Shown here: positions 8,586 through 17,450 of the stretch, in pieces
How the letters are laid out: each line of letters starts with the position of its first letter
Numbering within the stretch: the stretch's first letter is position 1
Assembly: GCF_030209755.1 (NCBI RefSeq)
Contig: NZ_JARVRH010000012.1
Coordinates: forward strand, 1-64,000
DNA: 64,000 nucleotides
Source of the DNA: Arthrobacter sp. efr-133-TYG-118
Lineage (GTDB): Bacteria; Actinomycetota; Actinomycetes; Actinomycetales; Micrococcaceae
Direction: 5' to 3'
The notes under the pieces: model-generated
What the model saw: the letters and a program-made list of their open reading frames with translations, nothing else
Database searches by the model: none
What the model was told of the DNA's origin: nothing
Made by a program: the position numbers and the translations under genes

Positions 8586-9521
8586 TTACTTGACGGCGCC
8601 GAGGGAAAGACCCTGGACGAGTTTGTCCTGGGCGGCGAAGCCGGCGAAGAGCACGGGCAGGGAGATCACGACGGCGGCCGCGCAGACTTTCGCGAGGAAC
8701 AGGCCTTGGCTGGAGACGAAGCCGGTGAGGAAGACGGGGGCGGTGCCGGCGACGACGCCGGTGAGGACCCGGGCCAGGAGCAGTTCGTTCCAGCTGAAGA
8801 TGAAGCAGATCAGTGCGGTGGCGGCAATGCCGGGCATCGCCACGGGGGCGATGATCTTCCGGAGGGTCAGCAGGAGGCCTGCGCCGTCGATCTGTGCCGC
8901 TTCGAGCATTTCCACCGGGACTTCAGCAAGGAAGGAGCGCATCATCCAGACCGCGATGGGCATGTTCATGGAGGTGTACATCAGGATCAGGAACCAAATG
9001 TTGTCCAGCGCGCCGACGGTCTTGGCGAACAGGTATAGCGGCAGGATCGCGGCGACAACCGGCATCATCTTGGTGGAGAGGAAGAAGAACATGACGTCGG
9101 TCCACTTCTTCACCGGCCTGATGGACAGCGCGTACGCGGCCGGGATGGCCAAGACGAGGACGAGCACGGTGGAAAAGATCGACGCCGTGGCCGAGTTGAT
9201 CATCGGCGGCCACGGGCTCACGCCGGAGGTCGCCCCGAAGAATTCCTGGTAGGCGTCCAGGGTGAGGTTCGCCGCGATGGACGGCGGGTTGGTGGCCGCG
9301 TCCGTTTCCGAGTGGAAGGACGTCAGGATCATCCACAGAACAGGGGATGCGAACAGCAGCGCCAGCAGCCAGGCGGCGAGTCCGGCTGCGGTGTTGTTCC
9401 GGGTGGGGTCCATGCGGGACTTGGCCCCGCCGAACTTTCCGAACCGCCGGCGGGATCCGCCGTCGAAAGCTGTGCGGTTGGCTGTTGTGTTGCGGCGCGC
9501 GGAAGGGGTGAGGGTGCTCAT
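8586..9521 (-). CDS. Carbohydrate ABC transporter permease (MalG type)
   Basis: About 311 residues with six membrane helices and the cytoplasmic EAA loop (EAAQIDGAGLLLTLRKIIAP) that contacts the ATPase. The true start is the ATG at 9521, which overlaps the stop of the first permease by four bases (ATGA); a longer frame only reads back through that gene. The N-terminus has about 45 basic, Ser/Arg-rich residues before the first helix. With the upstream permease it forms the membrane channel of a CUT1 sugar importer. No ATPase gene lies in the operon, so a shared MsiK/UgpC-type ATPase encoded elsewhere is expected. Confidence 0.92.
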   Translation of the reverse strand: MSTLTPSARRNTTANRTAFDGGSRRRFGKFGGAKSRMDPTRNNTAAGLAAWLLALLFASPVLWMILTSFHSETDAATNPPSIAANLTLDAYQEFFGATSGVSPWPPMINSATASIFSTVLVLVLAIPAAYALSIRPVKKWTDVMFFFLSTKMMPVVAAILPLYLFAKTVGALDNIWFLILMYTSMNMPIAVWMMRSFLAEVPVEMLEAAQIDGAGLLLTLRKIIAPVAMPGIAATALICFIFSWNELLLARVLTGVVAGTAPVFLTGFVSSQGLFLAKVCAAAVVISLPVLFAGFAAQDKLVQGLSLGAVK

Positions 9522-10486
9522 CGTGCTGCCTCCTTCTTGAAGAGCGAAAAGACGGTGCGGAGGGCGAAGGTGGCCACGATGATGGTGCCGATGACCACCA
9601 CGACCCCGGCGGCGGACGCCAGGCCGTACTCGTTGGCGAAGTAGAAGGTCTGGTAGATGGCGTAGGGCAGGTTGGCGGTTCCCAGGCCTCCGGAGGTGAG
9701 GGTAAAGACGGCGTCGAAGTTCTGCACGATGTAGATCGCGCCCAGGAGTCCGCCCAGTTCCATATATTGGCGCAGGTGCGGGAGCGTGAGGTGGCGGAAG
9801 ATGTCCCAGCTGCTGGCCCCGTCCATCTGGGCCGCTTCCACGGTGTCCATGGGCCGGGACTGCAGGCCGGCGAGGAGGATGAGCATCATGAACGGGGTCC
9901 ACTGCCAGACCAATGACAGGACGACGGCGGCCAGTGGTGCCTGGGAGAGCAGGTCCGGCTGGGGTGGGGTGTTGCTTCCGAAGAGTGACCAGATCCAGGT
10001 CAGGGTTCCGTTGATCAGCCCGTACGTGGGGTTGAGCAGGGCATGCTTCCAGATGAGGGCCGCAGCCACGGGGACCACCAGGAAGGGTGCGATGAGCAGG
10101 GTCCGGGCCAGGCCGCGGCCGATGAACTTCTTGTCCAGCAACAGCGCGAGGCCGAGTCCGATCAGGAGGCTCGCCAGGACCACCGAAACGGTGAGGATGA
10201 TGGTGGTGAAAATCGCCTGGCGCAGGTCCGGGTCGGTGAGGACCTGGACGTAGTTAGTGAATCCGGCGAATCCGGTCTGGTCGGGGCGGAGGCTGTTCCA
10301 GTTCAGGAACGAAATGATCAGGGTCACCACGAACGGGAGCTGGGTGACGATGATCAGGAAGATCAGGGCTGGCAGCAGCGGCGCACGCCGGGCCCAGGCC
10401 AGGGCGCGTTCACGCGTTCTGGCATTCGCGGAAGGTTTGGGGGCGCTGTGCCCGGAACGGGAGATGCGCGCTGTTGCGGTAGTCAT
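9518..10486 (-). CDS. Carbohydrate ABC transporter permease (MalF type)
   Basis: About 322 residues from an ATG at 10486, preceded by CAGGAG. Six membrane helices begin near residue 35 (LLPALIFLIIVTQLPFVVTL), and the EAA loop reads EAAQMDGASSWDIFRHLTLP. It is the first of two permeases and is translationally coupled to the second. Role: inner-membrane channel half of a CUT1 importer for a polyol or sugar taken up via the lipoprotein encoded upstream. An in-frame start at 10528 exists but adds residues with no family character. Confidence 0.92.
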   Translation of the reverse strand: MTTATARISRSGHSAPKPSANARTRERALAWARRAPLLPALIFLIIVTQLPFVVTLIISFLNWNSLRPDQTGFAGFTNYVQVLTDPDLRQAIFTTIILTVSVVLASLLIGLGLALLLDKKFIGRGLARTLLIAPFLVVPVAAALIWKHALLNPTYGLINGTLTWIWSLFGSNTPPQPDLLSQAPLAAVVLSLVWQWTPFMMLILLAGLQSRPMDTVEAAQMDGASSWDIFRHLTLPHLRQYMELGGLLGAIYIVQNFDAVFTLTSGGLGTANLPYAIYQTFYFANEYGLASAAGVVVVIGTIIVATFALRTVFSLFKKEAAR

Positions 10487-10564
10487 GAGGGTCTCCTGCG
10501 GTTCCGTGGCCAGCACTTGGCGGGCCACGGAACCGGTTGGTAGGTTTGGTGCTTCTTGTACTGG

Positions 10565-11914
10565 TTACTTCTTGTACTTGTCGCCGATTTTTTGTGCGGC
10601 GTCCTGGCCCTTGGCCAGCGCGTCGGAAACGGAGCCCTGGCCGGCGATGGCGGAACTGACACCCTGTGAGACAGTGGTGCCCAGGTCGGCGAACTCGGGA
10701 ATGCCTACGAACTGGATGCCCACCACCGGGCGCGGCTGCACGCCTGGGTTCTTCGGATCGGCGTTTTCGATGGCGGTGCGTTCAGCCTGAAAGAATGGCG
10801 CGGCCTTCTGGAAGTCGGCATTCTCATAAGTTGAGATGCGTTTTCCGGACGGAACCTTGGCCCAGCCCAGCTTCGCCGCCACCAGATCTTCGTACTTTTT
10901 CGAGCTGGCCCAGGAAATGAACTTGCCGGCGGCGTCCTGCTTTTTCGAAGCGGCCTGCACGCCCCAGGACCAGGTCCACAGCCAGCCCGAGGATTTGGTT
11001 TCCTTTACGGGCGCCTGGACGTAGCCGATCTTGCCCTTTACCGGCGAGTCCGCAGCTTCCAATGAACCTGCCGCGGAGGTGGCGTCGTACCACATGGCCG
11101 TCTTGCTCTGGCTCATGTTGTTCAGGCATTCGGTGAATCCGGCCTGCGCGGCCCCGGCTTCACCATGGGCCCGGACCAAGTCGACGTAGAACTGGGTGGC
11201 CGCGGTGAATTCGGGGGCGTTGACCTTGGCGTTCCAGTCCTTATCGAACCAGGTGCCGCCGAAGGTGTTGACGACGGTGGTCAGCGGGGCGAAGACCTGG
11301 CCCCAGCCGGGCTGGCCGCGGAGGCAGATGCCCTTCATGCCCTGGGCCGCACCATCAACCTTGGCGGCAAGATCGGCCACCTGGTCCCAGGTCGGATTCG
11401 CCGGCATGGCCAGGCCCTTGGCCGCGAAAATATCCTTGCGGTACATCAGGAAGGAAGACTCACCGTAGAACGGTTCGCCGTACAGCTTGCCGTCCTTGCC
11501 CGTAAGGGAAGCGGTATAGGCCGGCAGAATGTCTGACTGATTGAACGACGCATCCTTCGCCACGTTGTCCAGCGGAGCCAGCCAGCCGTTCGCCGAGTAG
11601 AAGGGGATCTCGTAGTTGGACAAGGACGCTACGTCGTACTGCCCTGCCTGGCTGGAGAACTCCTGGCTGATCTTCGCCCGGACGTCGTTTTCGGGAAGCA
11701 CGGTGTAGTTGACCTTGATGCCCGTTTCCTTGGTGAAGTTGTCCGCGGTGAGCTTCTGCAGGTCCTCCATCTGGGGGTTGTTGACCATCAGGACATTGAT
11801 GCTGTTCTGATCTCCTGCAGCGGTGCTGCCGCCGGCGCCGGAACAGGCCGAAGCGGAAAGTGCGATGCACAGGGCGCCGGCAGCCAGTGAGGCAGCGCGT
11901 ATTTTCGGGCGCAT
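10565..11914 (-). CDS. Sugar/polyol ABC transporter substrate-binding lipoprotein
   Basis: A 449-residue family-1 extracellular solute-binding protein. The signal peptide ends in the lipobox LSASAC at about residue 24, so the mature protein is lipid-anchored to the outer face of the membrane. The body shows SBP features: NVLMVNNPQMEDLQKLTADN, then a central Gly/Trp-rich cleft region and a C-terminal DALAKGQDAAQKIGDKYKK tail. A strong site, AAAGGAG, precedes the ATG. As first gene of the operon it probably gives the highest expression. The ligand is presumably the polyol oxidised by the downstream dehydrogenase (sorbitol, mannitol or similar), by inference from context. Confidence 0.93.
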   Translation of the reverse strand: MRPKIRAASLAAGALCIALSASACSGAGGSTAAGDQNSINVLMVNNPQMEDLQKLTADNFTKETGIKVNYTVLPENDVRAKISQEFSSQAGQYDVASLSNYEIPFYSANGWLAPLDNVAKDASFNQSDILPAYTASLTGKDGKLYGEPFYGESSFLMYRKDIFAAKGLAMPANPTWDQVADLAAKVDGAAQGMKGICLRGQPGWGQVFAPLTTVVNTFGGTWFDKDWNAKVNAPEFTAATQFYVDLVRAHGEAGAAQAGFTECLNNMSQSKTAMWYDATSAAGSLEAADSPVKGKIGYVQAPVKETKSSGWLWTWSWGVQAASKKQDAAGKFISWASSKKYEDLVAAKLGWAKVPSGKRISTYENADFQKAAPFFQAERTAIENADPKNPGVQPRPVVGIQFVGIPEFADLGTTVSQGVSSAIAGQGSVSDALAKGQDAAQKIGDKYKK

Positions 11915-12189
11915 TGAGGACTCCTTTGTTCTTCAAGGGGGTACGCAGTCTCTGCACCTCGACTGCTGCGTCGATGTACTGGACTGGAGCGCGGCCTAAG
12001 ATCGGGAATCCGATCTGCCGCGCTTGGTCCCTCAAGATTAGGCGTGTGGGATAGGGCACAACTAGCGCCCGCGTTGCCAATTTCTGATACTAATTTTCCC
12101 CTTGGCTTGCCAGGTAGGCGCTAATGTAGGGGAAGAGGCCGAGGGATGCTGTCCAGATTTCATAAAAGTCGAACGCATGGAGAAACGCT

Positions 12190-13113
12190 ATGAGCGCGGT
12201 GGTCCCGAGCGAGGGCGCGGCGGCGAGGCTCGCCGAACGGCTCCTAGGCATGCGTGCAAACAGGGAGGTCATCCCGGCCGACCCAAACCAATCAGTCCGG
12301 TGGCACCAGCACGACTATCCCAGCCCGTTGGCACGCTGGAACTACCACCCCGAATACGAGATCCACCTGATCCGGAAAGGCACCGGCAAATTCATCGTCG
12401 GAGACCACATCGGCACATTCGAGGCCGGGCACGTGTCCCTGGTGGGATCAGGCCTCCCGCACGATTGGGTGAGCGACCTCAAGCCCGGAGAAGTGCTGGA
12501 GGGGCGGGACGCGGTGATCCAGTTCGACGGGAAATGGGTCCAAGAAGCAGCCGCCAAGATTCCTGAAATGGCCGAGGTAGTTCCCCTGTTGGAACGGTCC
12601 GCACGCGGGATCGAATTCCTGGGCCGCTCGGCCACAACCGCCGCCGTGGCCATCGAGGCCATGGGGACTTCCACGGGATTGGAGCGCCTACACCACCTCT
12701 TTGAAGTATTTACGGTCCTTGCGCGTGCGCCCCGGGAGGAACGCCGCTACCTCGCCGACGAATGGTTCAGACCGCAACTGGACGGCCAGGCCGCAGCCGT
12801 GGTCGACATCGTCCTTGAGTACGTGTTCAGCAATCACGCCGGCAGCGTCAAGATGTCCGAGGCTGCCGCACTTGTGGGAATGTCCGAACCGACATTCTCC
12901 AAATACTTCAAACGCTCCACCGGCCAGAACTTCAGCGACCTCGTACGCAAACTCCGGCTGGCCCACGCACGCCGCTTGCTGGAACGCAGCGACAAACCCA
13001 TTTCCGATATTTGTTACGAAGTGGGCTTCTCGAACCTGTCCAATTTCAATCGGCATTTCCTCAACGACGCCGGGGAAACTCCCCGGAGCTACCGCCGGCG
13101 ATTACAAAACTGA
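12190..13113 (+). CDS. AraC-family transcriptional regulator
   Basis: A 307-residue regulator. The N-terminal half is a cupin-like effector domain (HPEYEIHLIRKGTGKFIVGD). The C-terminal 100 residues hold two helix-turn-helix units: MSEAAALVGMSEPTFSKYFK and DKPISDICYEVGFSNLSNFN, with the usual end TPRSYRRRLQN. It is divergent from the ABC/dehydrogenase/kinase operon across 275 bp, which strongly suggests it activates that operon in response to the polyol. The shared gap should hold its direct-repeat sites, though I could not define them. Confidence 0.92.
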   Translation: MSAVVPSEGAAARLAERLLGMRANREVIPADPNQSVRWHQHDYPSPLARWNYHPEYEIHLIRKGTGKFIVGDHIGTFEAGHVSLVGSGLPHDWVSDLKPGEVLEGRDAVIQFDGKWVQEAAAKIPEMAEVVPLLERSARGIEFLGRSATTAAVAIEAMGTSTGLERLHHLFEVFTVLARAPREERRYLADEWFRPQLDGQAAAVVDIVLEYVFSNHAGSVKMSEAAALVGMSEPTFSKYFKRSTGQNFSDLVRKLRLAHARRLLERSDKPISDICYEVGFSNLSNFNRHFLNDAGETPRSYRRRLQN

Positions 13114-13151
13114 GAGTCCCCAGGCTGCCGCCCGGAGCGAGCTAAGCAAAA

Positions 13152-13191
13152 ACGACGGCGACGCTCCCCAGCACGGGAGCGTCGCCGTCGT
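13152..13191. terminator. Bidirectional terminator hairpin
   Basis: A perfect 17-bp stem (ACGACGGCGACGCTCCC and its complement) with a 6-base loop lies between the convergent AraC gene and malic enzyme gene. An A-run precedes the left arm, which gives a T-run on the - strand, as expected for termination of malic-enzyme transcripts. Confidence 0.85.
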
Positions 13192-13220
13192 CGGCTATTC
13201 GGGTTGAACGCGCGCGGGGC

Positions 13221-14414
13221 TTATTCAGCCGCCGCGGCAACCGCCGCAGTGACCGCAGGGGCGACACGGGGATCCAGCGGGCTCGGCACGATGTAGTCCG
13301 CAGAGAGTCCTTCCTCGGCCAGCGCTGCGATGGCGCGGGCCGCGGCGATCTTCATGGCCGGGGTGATGCGGCGTGCGCCGGCGTCCAAGGCTCCGCGGAA
13401 AATCCCAGGGAAGGCCAGCACGTTGTTGATCTGGTTCGGGAAGTCGCTGCGGCCCGTGGCCACGACAGCGGCGTACTTGACGGCGACCTCGGGCAGAACT
13501 TCCGGGTCCGGGTTGGACAGGGCGAACACGATCGAGTCCTGGTTCATGAGCTTCAAGTGATCCTCGGCCAACTTGGACGAGGAAACGCCGATGAACACGT
13601 CGGCGCCCTGCAGTGCTTCTGCGGGCCCACCGGAGAGGGCGCGGGGGTTGGTGCGCTGGGCGAAGCGGGCCTTAACGCTGCCCGAATCAGCCACCAGGTC
13701 GGCGCGCTCGGCGTTGATGATGCCCTTGGAATCCAGAAGGACGACGTCCTGGACGCCCGCAGTCAGCAGGATCTCGGAGACGGCAATCCCCGCGGCGCCC
13801 GCACCGGAGACCACAACTTTCAGTCCCTCTAGTTCACGGCCGGTCACCTTGGCGGCGTTCGTCAACGCTGCGAGAACCACGACGGCGGTGCCGTGTTGGT
13901 CATCGTGCATGACGGGGCAGTCGAGGGCTTCGATGAGACGCTCTTCGAGTTCGAAGCAGCGGGGCGCGGAGATGTCTTCGAGGTTCACGGCACCGAAGCT
14001 CGGACGCAGGCGGACCAGGGTTTCGATGATTTCGTCCACGTTGGTGGTGTTGAGGACCAAGGGGATGGAGTCGAGATCGCCGAAGGCCTTGAAGAGCGCG
14101 GATTTTCCTTCCATGACAGGGAGGGAGGCGCTGGGTCCGATGTTGCCAAGGCCCAGGACCGCGGTGCCATCACTGACAACCACCACGAGGCGCTCGGCCC
14201 AGGTGTACGTGCGTGCAAGCTCCGGGTTGGCGTGGATCGCGCGGCTCACCTCGGCGACGCCGGGGGTGTAGGCGATGGAAAGGTCCCGCTTGTTCAAAAG
14301 CGGCACGGTGCTGGAAACGGAGAGCTTGCCGCCTTTGTGGGCGGTGAAGATTTCCTCTTCGCTCAGCGCCAGTGCGGTCAGATTCTGTTCAGGGGTGATG
14401 GTCTCGACGGACAC
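13221..14414 (-). CDS. NAD(P)-dependent malic enzyme
   Basis: A 397-residue short bacterial malic enzyme. Motifs: SIAYTPGVAEVSRAIHANPE near the N-terminus (malate site), ERLVVVVSDGTAVLGLGNIG, the metal-binding MHDDQHGTAVVVLAAL, and the Rossmann fold VVSGAGAAGIAVSEILL. It converts malate to pyruvate plus CO2 in the cytoplasm, linking the TCA cycle to pyruvate and NAD(P)H supply. The start is GTG at 14414 with TGAGGAGAC before it. There is no C-terminal phosphotransacetylase domain. A DasR/NagR-type operator core lies about 205 bases upstream. Cofactor preference cannot be read reliably. Confidence 0.93.
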   Translation of the reverse strand: MSVETITPEQNLTALALSEEEIFTAHKGGKLSVSSTVPLLNKRDLSIAYTPGVAEVSRAIHANPELARTYTWAERLVVVVSDGTAVLGLGNIGPSASLPVMEGKSALFKAFGDLDSIPLVLNTTNVDEIIETLVRLRPSFGAVNLEDISAPRCFELEERLIEALDCPVMHDDQHGTAVVVLAALTNAAKVTGRELEGLKVVVSGAGAAGIAVSEILLTAGVQDVVLLDSKGIINAERADLVADSGSVKARFAQRTNPRALSGGPAEALQGADVFIGVSSSKLAEDHLKLMNQDSIVFALSNPDPEVLPEVAVKYAAVVATGRSDFPNQINNVLAFPGIFRGALDAGARRITPAMKIAAARAIAALAEEGLSADYIVPSPLDPRVAPAVTAAVAAAAE

Positions 14415-14619
14415 GTCTTTGTCTCCTCAGGCTAGCCGTGAACCCACGGCACAATTCGGGCAGGTGTAGAGGCTTCGGTGCCGGACCATGGGTGGCTGGT
14501 CCGTGCTGTGAAACTCCTGCGGATATGGGCTGCTAGCCGCTTGGGTCCTGTCTTCGTAGACAGGGGCTTGATAGGAAGACTAGAGACATCCAGCCATAAA
14601 CTCATACTTTTGGTCGTAG

Positions 14620-14631
14620 TGGTCTAGACCA
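14620..14631. promoter_or_regulatory. DasR/NagR-type operator (dre core) upstream of malic enzyme
   Basis: TGGTCTAGACCA is a perfect 12-bp palindrome and equals the core of the dre site bound by the GntR-family GlcNAc regulators DasR and NagR. It lies in the 239-bp gap between malic enzyme and a TetR gene. It is 205 bp upstream of the malic enzyme start, so it could act at a distal promoter of that gene. Confidence 0.65.
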
Positions 14632-14653
14632 ATTACGTCGATTCCCGGAAAAG

Positions 14654-15256
14654 CTACGCGTCGGCAATCAACTTGCAAGCGTTCTTGAGGTCCTTCTCCG
14701 CGTCGAAAAGTGAGATCCGGCGGCAGTTAACGGACTGGACCAGACCACTGACGACGTGGAGCAGAATCCGGGCCCTCCCGGCGTCGCCGATCGCAGCCGC
14801 GACCATCTCGGCCGAGAGCGCTTCGATATCGCGCAAGAGTACGGGGATGTCACCATCGCGGGTATCCCACGTGCGGGACAGACAGTGTTCTACGGCGGGT
14901 TGCATGACCCGCATGTGGAAAATCTCCATCCCGAGACCGGCGAGTTCCTGCTGGCTGCACCTCGAAGATGCCGGCCTGGAGTCGTTGAGTTCCCGGAGTT
15001 GCTGCCGGTAGACCGCAAGCATCAGATGGACCGTGGACGGAAAGTATCGGTAGAGCGTCCCCAGCGGAACGTGGGCCCTGGTGGATACGTCAGAAAGGCT
15101 CACGGTATCGAACTGCCGCTGGGCGAATCCCGCGGCGGTCTTCAGTATCCGGGCGTAGCGCAATAGCTGTCTCGGTGTGGTGGGAGCAGCCGCCATTTGG
15201 GGCAACCCCGCGGCCAGATCCAGCGAATACGGTTCCAAGGAGTTCGGTTCGGACAT
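14654..15256 (-). CDS. TetR-family transcriptional regulator
   Basis: About 200 residues from the ATG at 15256 (MSEPNSLEPYSLDLAAG). The helix-turn-helix is FDTVSLSDVSTRAHVPLGTL followed by YRYFPS. The C-terminal part is a helical ligand domain that resembles the KstR2/KstR-like group (MRVMQPAVEHCLSRTW). It follows the MFS transporter at 15378-16697 on the same strand with 121 bp between, so it may share transcription and sense the transported compound. The start is uncertain, as the frame is open to 15331. Confidence 0.85.
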   Translation of the reverse strand: MSEPNSLEPYSLDLAAGLPQMAAAPTTPRQLLRYARILKTAAGFAQRQFDTVSLSDVSTRAHVPLGTLYRYFPSTVHLMLAVYRQQLRELNDSRPASSRCSQQELAGLGMEIFHMRVMQPAVEHCLSRTWDTRDGDIPVLLRDIEALSAEMVAAAIGDAGRARILLHVVSGLVQSVNCRRISLFDAEKDLKNACKLIADA

Positions 15257-15377
15257 TTCCGGCGTTCTGTTGGTTTGGGCTTCGTTCGGGGAGATTGCGC
15301 GGCCCCCCATAGACCGAGCGCGTCCTGACAATGATACGGCAGCAAGTTGTCAGTTCCCTGAGAACGGATTCGCAGGG

Positions 15378-16697
15378 CTACGCGACGCCCTTGATCTTCA
15401 CCACGAATACCGCCCCCAGCAGACCGATGACAGCTGCGGCCACGTACAGCGAGACGTAGCCACCCCAGAACGCCACAAAGGGGTAAGCAATAAGCGGCGC
15501 GATCACCTGCGGCAAAGAGTTGGCCACGTTGATAACCCCAAGGTCCCTGCCCCGGTCCAGCGCGGTGGGCAGCACCTGGGTAATAAGGGCGAAGTCGACC
15601 GCCAGGTACGCACCAAAGCCGATACCGAGCACCGCCGCGCCGGCAATGGCCCCCGTCCACGTAGGTTCGAACCCGAGGATCAGGGCAGCTATCGAAATGA
15701 CGACGGACGAGACAATGACGAGAGGCTTGCGTTTGCCCATGCGGTCGCTGATGGCCCCGCCCACTACGCTGGTGATGATCACCATGACGGCGTACAGACC
15801 CGTCAGGATGAGGACGCCGAACTCCGGCTTGAGGCCTTGGGTCTCCTCGAGGTGCACGGCATCCTTGAGGAAGAACAGCAAGTACAACGTGACCATGTGG
15901 TTGCCGACATTGACCAGGAACCTCGTCAGCCAGGCCCATGCGAAGTCCGGGTACCTGGCGGGCGAGATCCAGAATCTTTTGACAAATGTCCAGAGTTTGA
16001 ACGGTGGCCTCGCCTCCGGAACGAGGGGGACGTCCTCGTTCTTGAAAAGATAGAGCACGACGCCGGCCAGCAACGCGGCAGCGCACACAACGTAGCCGAG
16101 GGCAAAGTTCCCCGAAACGGCCGACGCGATCACCGCGCCCGCGAGAATGCCCACGGTCTGACCCATGGCCGCAAGGCCGCCGACCGCGCCGCGCTGCGGC
16201 ACTGGAACCCGATCCGGAATAGCTGCTGTGATGGCGGCATAGGCTCCATTGCAACCGGCCTGGACCAGGCACCACAGAATGGCCATGACCGCCACGTTGG
16301 GAGCACCTGCGAGGGCCACCAACGCTACGGCGCCCAGGATGGCGCCGAAGAGCACCCAAGGTACCCGCCGCCCGAAGCGGGACGTGGTGCGATCGCTGAA
16401 CGCACCGAAGAGGGGGTTCGCCACAAGGGACACCGCGGCGCCGCATCCCGTGACAAGCGCAAGGATGGCTTCCTTCTGGCCTTCGTCAAAGTGGATGGCC
16501 TGCTGCCCGAGCAAAACCTGGATAGGGCCGAAGAAGGCGGCGTTGATGCCCACATTGACCAGTACCACTCCGGTGACCCACAGCGAGCGGACGCGTTCCA
16601 CGGGCTCGGCGAGCGCCGTCGTCGGGCCTGCCTGCATCCCCATAGGATCCGTCACCGGTCTTTCAGGCAGTGAACCGGGCAGATCGGACAGGCTCAT
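15378..16697 (-). CDS. MFS transporter (sugar/oligosaccharide type)
   Basis: A 439-residue 12-helix major facilitator. The loop 2-3 motif appears as NPLFGAFSDRTTSRFGRR (near residue 84), and a similar motif recurs in the second half as GGAISDRMGKRKP. The GAFSDRTTSRFGRRVP stretch and the length resemble sugar-type MFS carriers in actinobacteria. It has a long hydrophilic N-terminus (about 38 residues). A GGGGAGC site lies ahead of the ATG. It is followed by a TetR-type regulator on the same strand. The substrate is unknown. Confidence 0.85.
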   Translation of the reverse strand: MSLSDLPGSLPERPVTDPMGMQAGPTTALAEPVERVRSLWVTGVVLVNVGINAAFFGPIQVLLGQQAIHFDEGQKEAILALVTGCGAAVSLVANPLFGAFSDRTTSRFGRRVPWVLFGAILGAVALVALAGAPNVAVMAILWCLVQAGCNGAYAAITAAIPDRVPVPQRGAVGGLAAMGQTVGILAGAVIASAVSGNFALGYVVCAAALLAGVVLYLFKNEDVPLVPEARPPFKLWTFVKRFWISPARYPDFAWAWLTRFLVNVGNHMVTLYLLFFLKDAVHLEETQGLKPEFGVLILTGLYAVMVIITSVVGGAISDRMGKRKPLVIVSSVVISIAALILGFEPTWTGAIAGAAVLGIGFGAYLAVDFALITQVLPTALDRGRDLGVINVANSLPQVIAPLIAYPFVAFWGGYVSLYVAAAVIGLLGAVFVVKIKGVA

Positions 16698-16860
16698 GAC
16701 GGTGCTCCCCTAGCGTCTGGACGTGTGAATTCAGCCTAGCGCCGTGGGAGTCTCTCCGGCTGTCATGAAGGTGCGTATGTGGACAACTGCCCCATCCGGG
16801 AGCCGCTAAGGCACGTCCGCACGCGTTAGGGTAGCTCCAACGGACCGAGGAGGATCAACG

Positions 16861-17343
16861 ATGAACAGCCCAGCGAACCCCATCAACACAGCCGATCTCT
16901 ATGACGAGCGTGCCGAGGAGGTTGAGTCGATATCACTGCAGTTCCAGGACCTCGGCGGCGTCTCGCACTTCAGCGGCCCCGTTCGCACCATCAAGTGCTT
17001 TGAGGACAATGCCCTGGTGAAGACGATTCTGGCAACCCCCGGCGAAGGCGCTGTGCTGGTGGTGGACGGCTACGGCTCGCTGCGCACAGCCCTCATGGGG
17101 GACATGATCGCCGAGAGCGCCGTTGCGAACGGCTGGGCCGGCGTCGTGATCAACGGGGCCATCCGCGATCGCGTGGCGATCGCGAAGCTGCCTTTGGGCG
17201 TCAAGGCTCTCGGGAGCAATCCCAAGAAGAGCTCCAAAGTGGGCCGTGGCGAAGTGGACATCCCTTTGGTGATTGACGGAGTGCACATCGAGCCGGGCAA
17301 CCTCATCTACTGCGATCCTGACGGGATTCTCGTGGAGCGGTGA
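16861..17343 (+). CDS. rraA: RraA-family protein (regulator of RNase E activity A-like)
   Basis: A 160-residue protein of RraA size. Family motifs: GGVSHFSGPVRTIKCFEDNA, VDGYGSLRTALMGDMIAESA, GWAGVVINGAIRDR (the signature), and KKSSKVGRGEVDIPLVIDGV. In enterobacteria RraA binds RNase E and inhibits it; some relatives are 4-hydroxy-4-methyl-2-oxoglutarate aldolases. The conserved GDM..G and RD residues also fit aldolase-type members, so the biochemical role is open. A strong GAGGAGG site precedes the ATG. Confidence 0.85.
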   Translation: MNSPANPINTADLYDERAEEVESISLQFQDLGGVSHFSGPVRTIKCFEDNALVKTILATPGEGAVLVVDGYGSLRTALMGDMIAESAVANGWAGVVINGAIRDRVAIAKLPLGVKALGSNPKKSSKVGRGEVDIPLVIDGVHIEPGNLIYCDPDGILVER

Positions 17344-17388
17344 CATTTTTCTCGCCAATCGGGTAGGACAGGGAATAGGGGAGCGATT

Positions 17389-17415
17389 AGGATAGTTACT
17401 GAAAGCAACTATCCT
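17389..17415. promoter_or_regulatory. Inverted repeat (candidate operator) before the DHA2 transporter
   Basis: Nine-base perfect arms AGGATAGTT and AACTATCCT with a 9-base spacer lie 36 bases before the start of the EmrB-type transporter gene. This is the usual place for a TetR/MarR-type operator, yet no regulator is adjacent. The TTAG and ATCCT elements recall the nested MarR dyad at 22607-22643. Confidence 0.7.
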
Positions 17416-17450
17416 GCTTAGTCCCCTTTTCATCCACCTTTGGAGAAGCA

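Noticed and set aside
15325..15353. A dyad CTGACAA/TTGTCAG between the MFS and TetR genes
   Set aside because: Seven-base arms with a 15-base spacer; plausible weak terminator or operator but too weak to annotate.
15177..16673. A 498-residue open frame on the + strand
   Set aside because: It is antisense to the MFS transporter and TetR genes.
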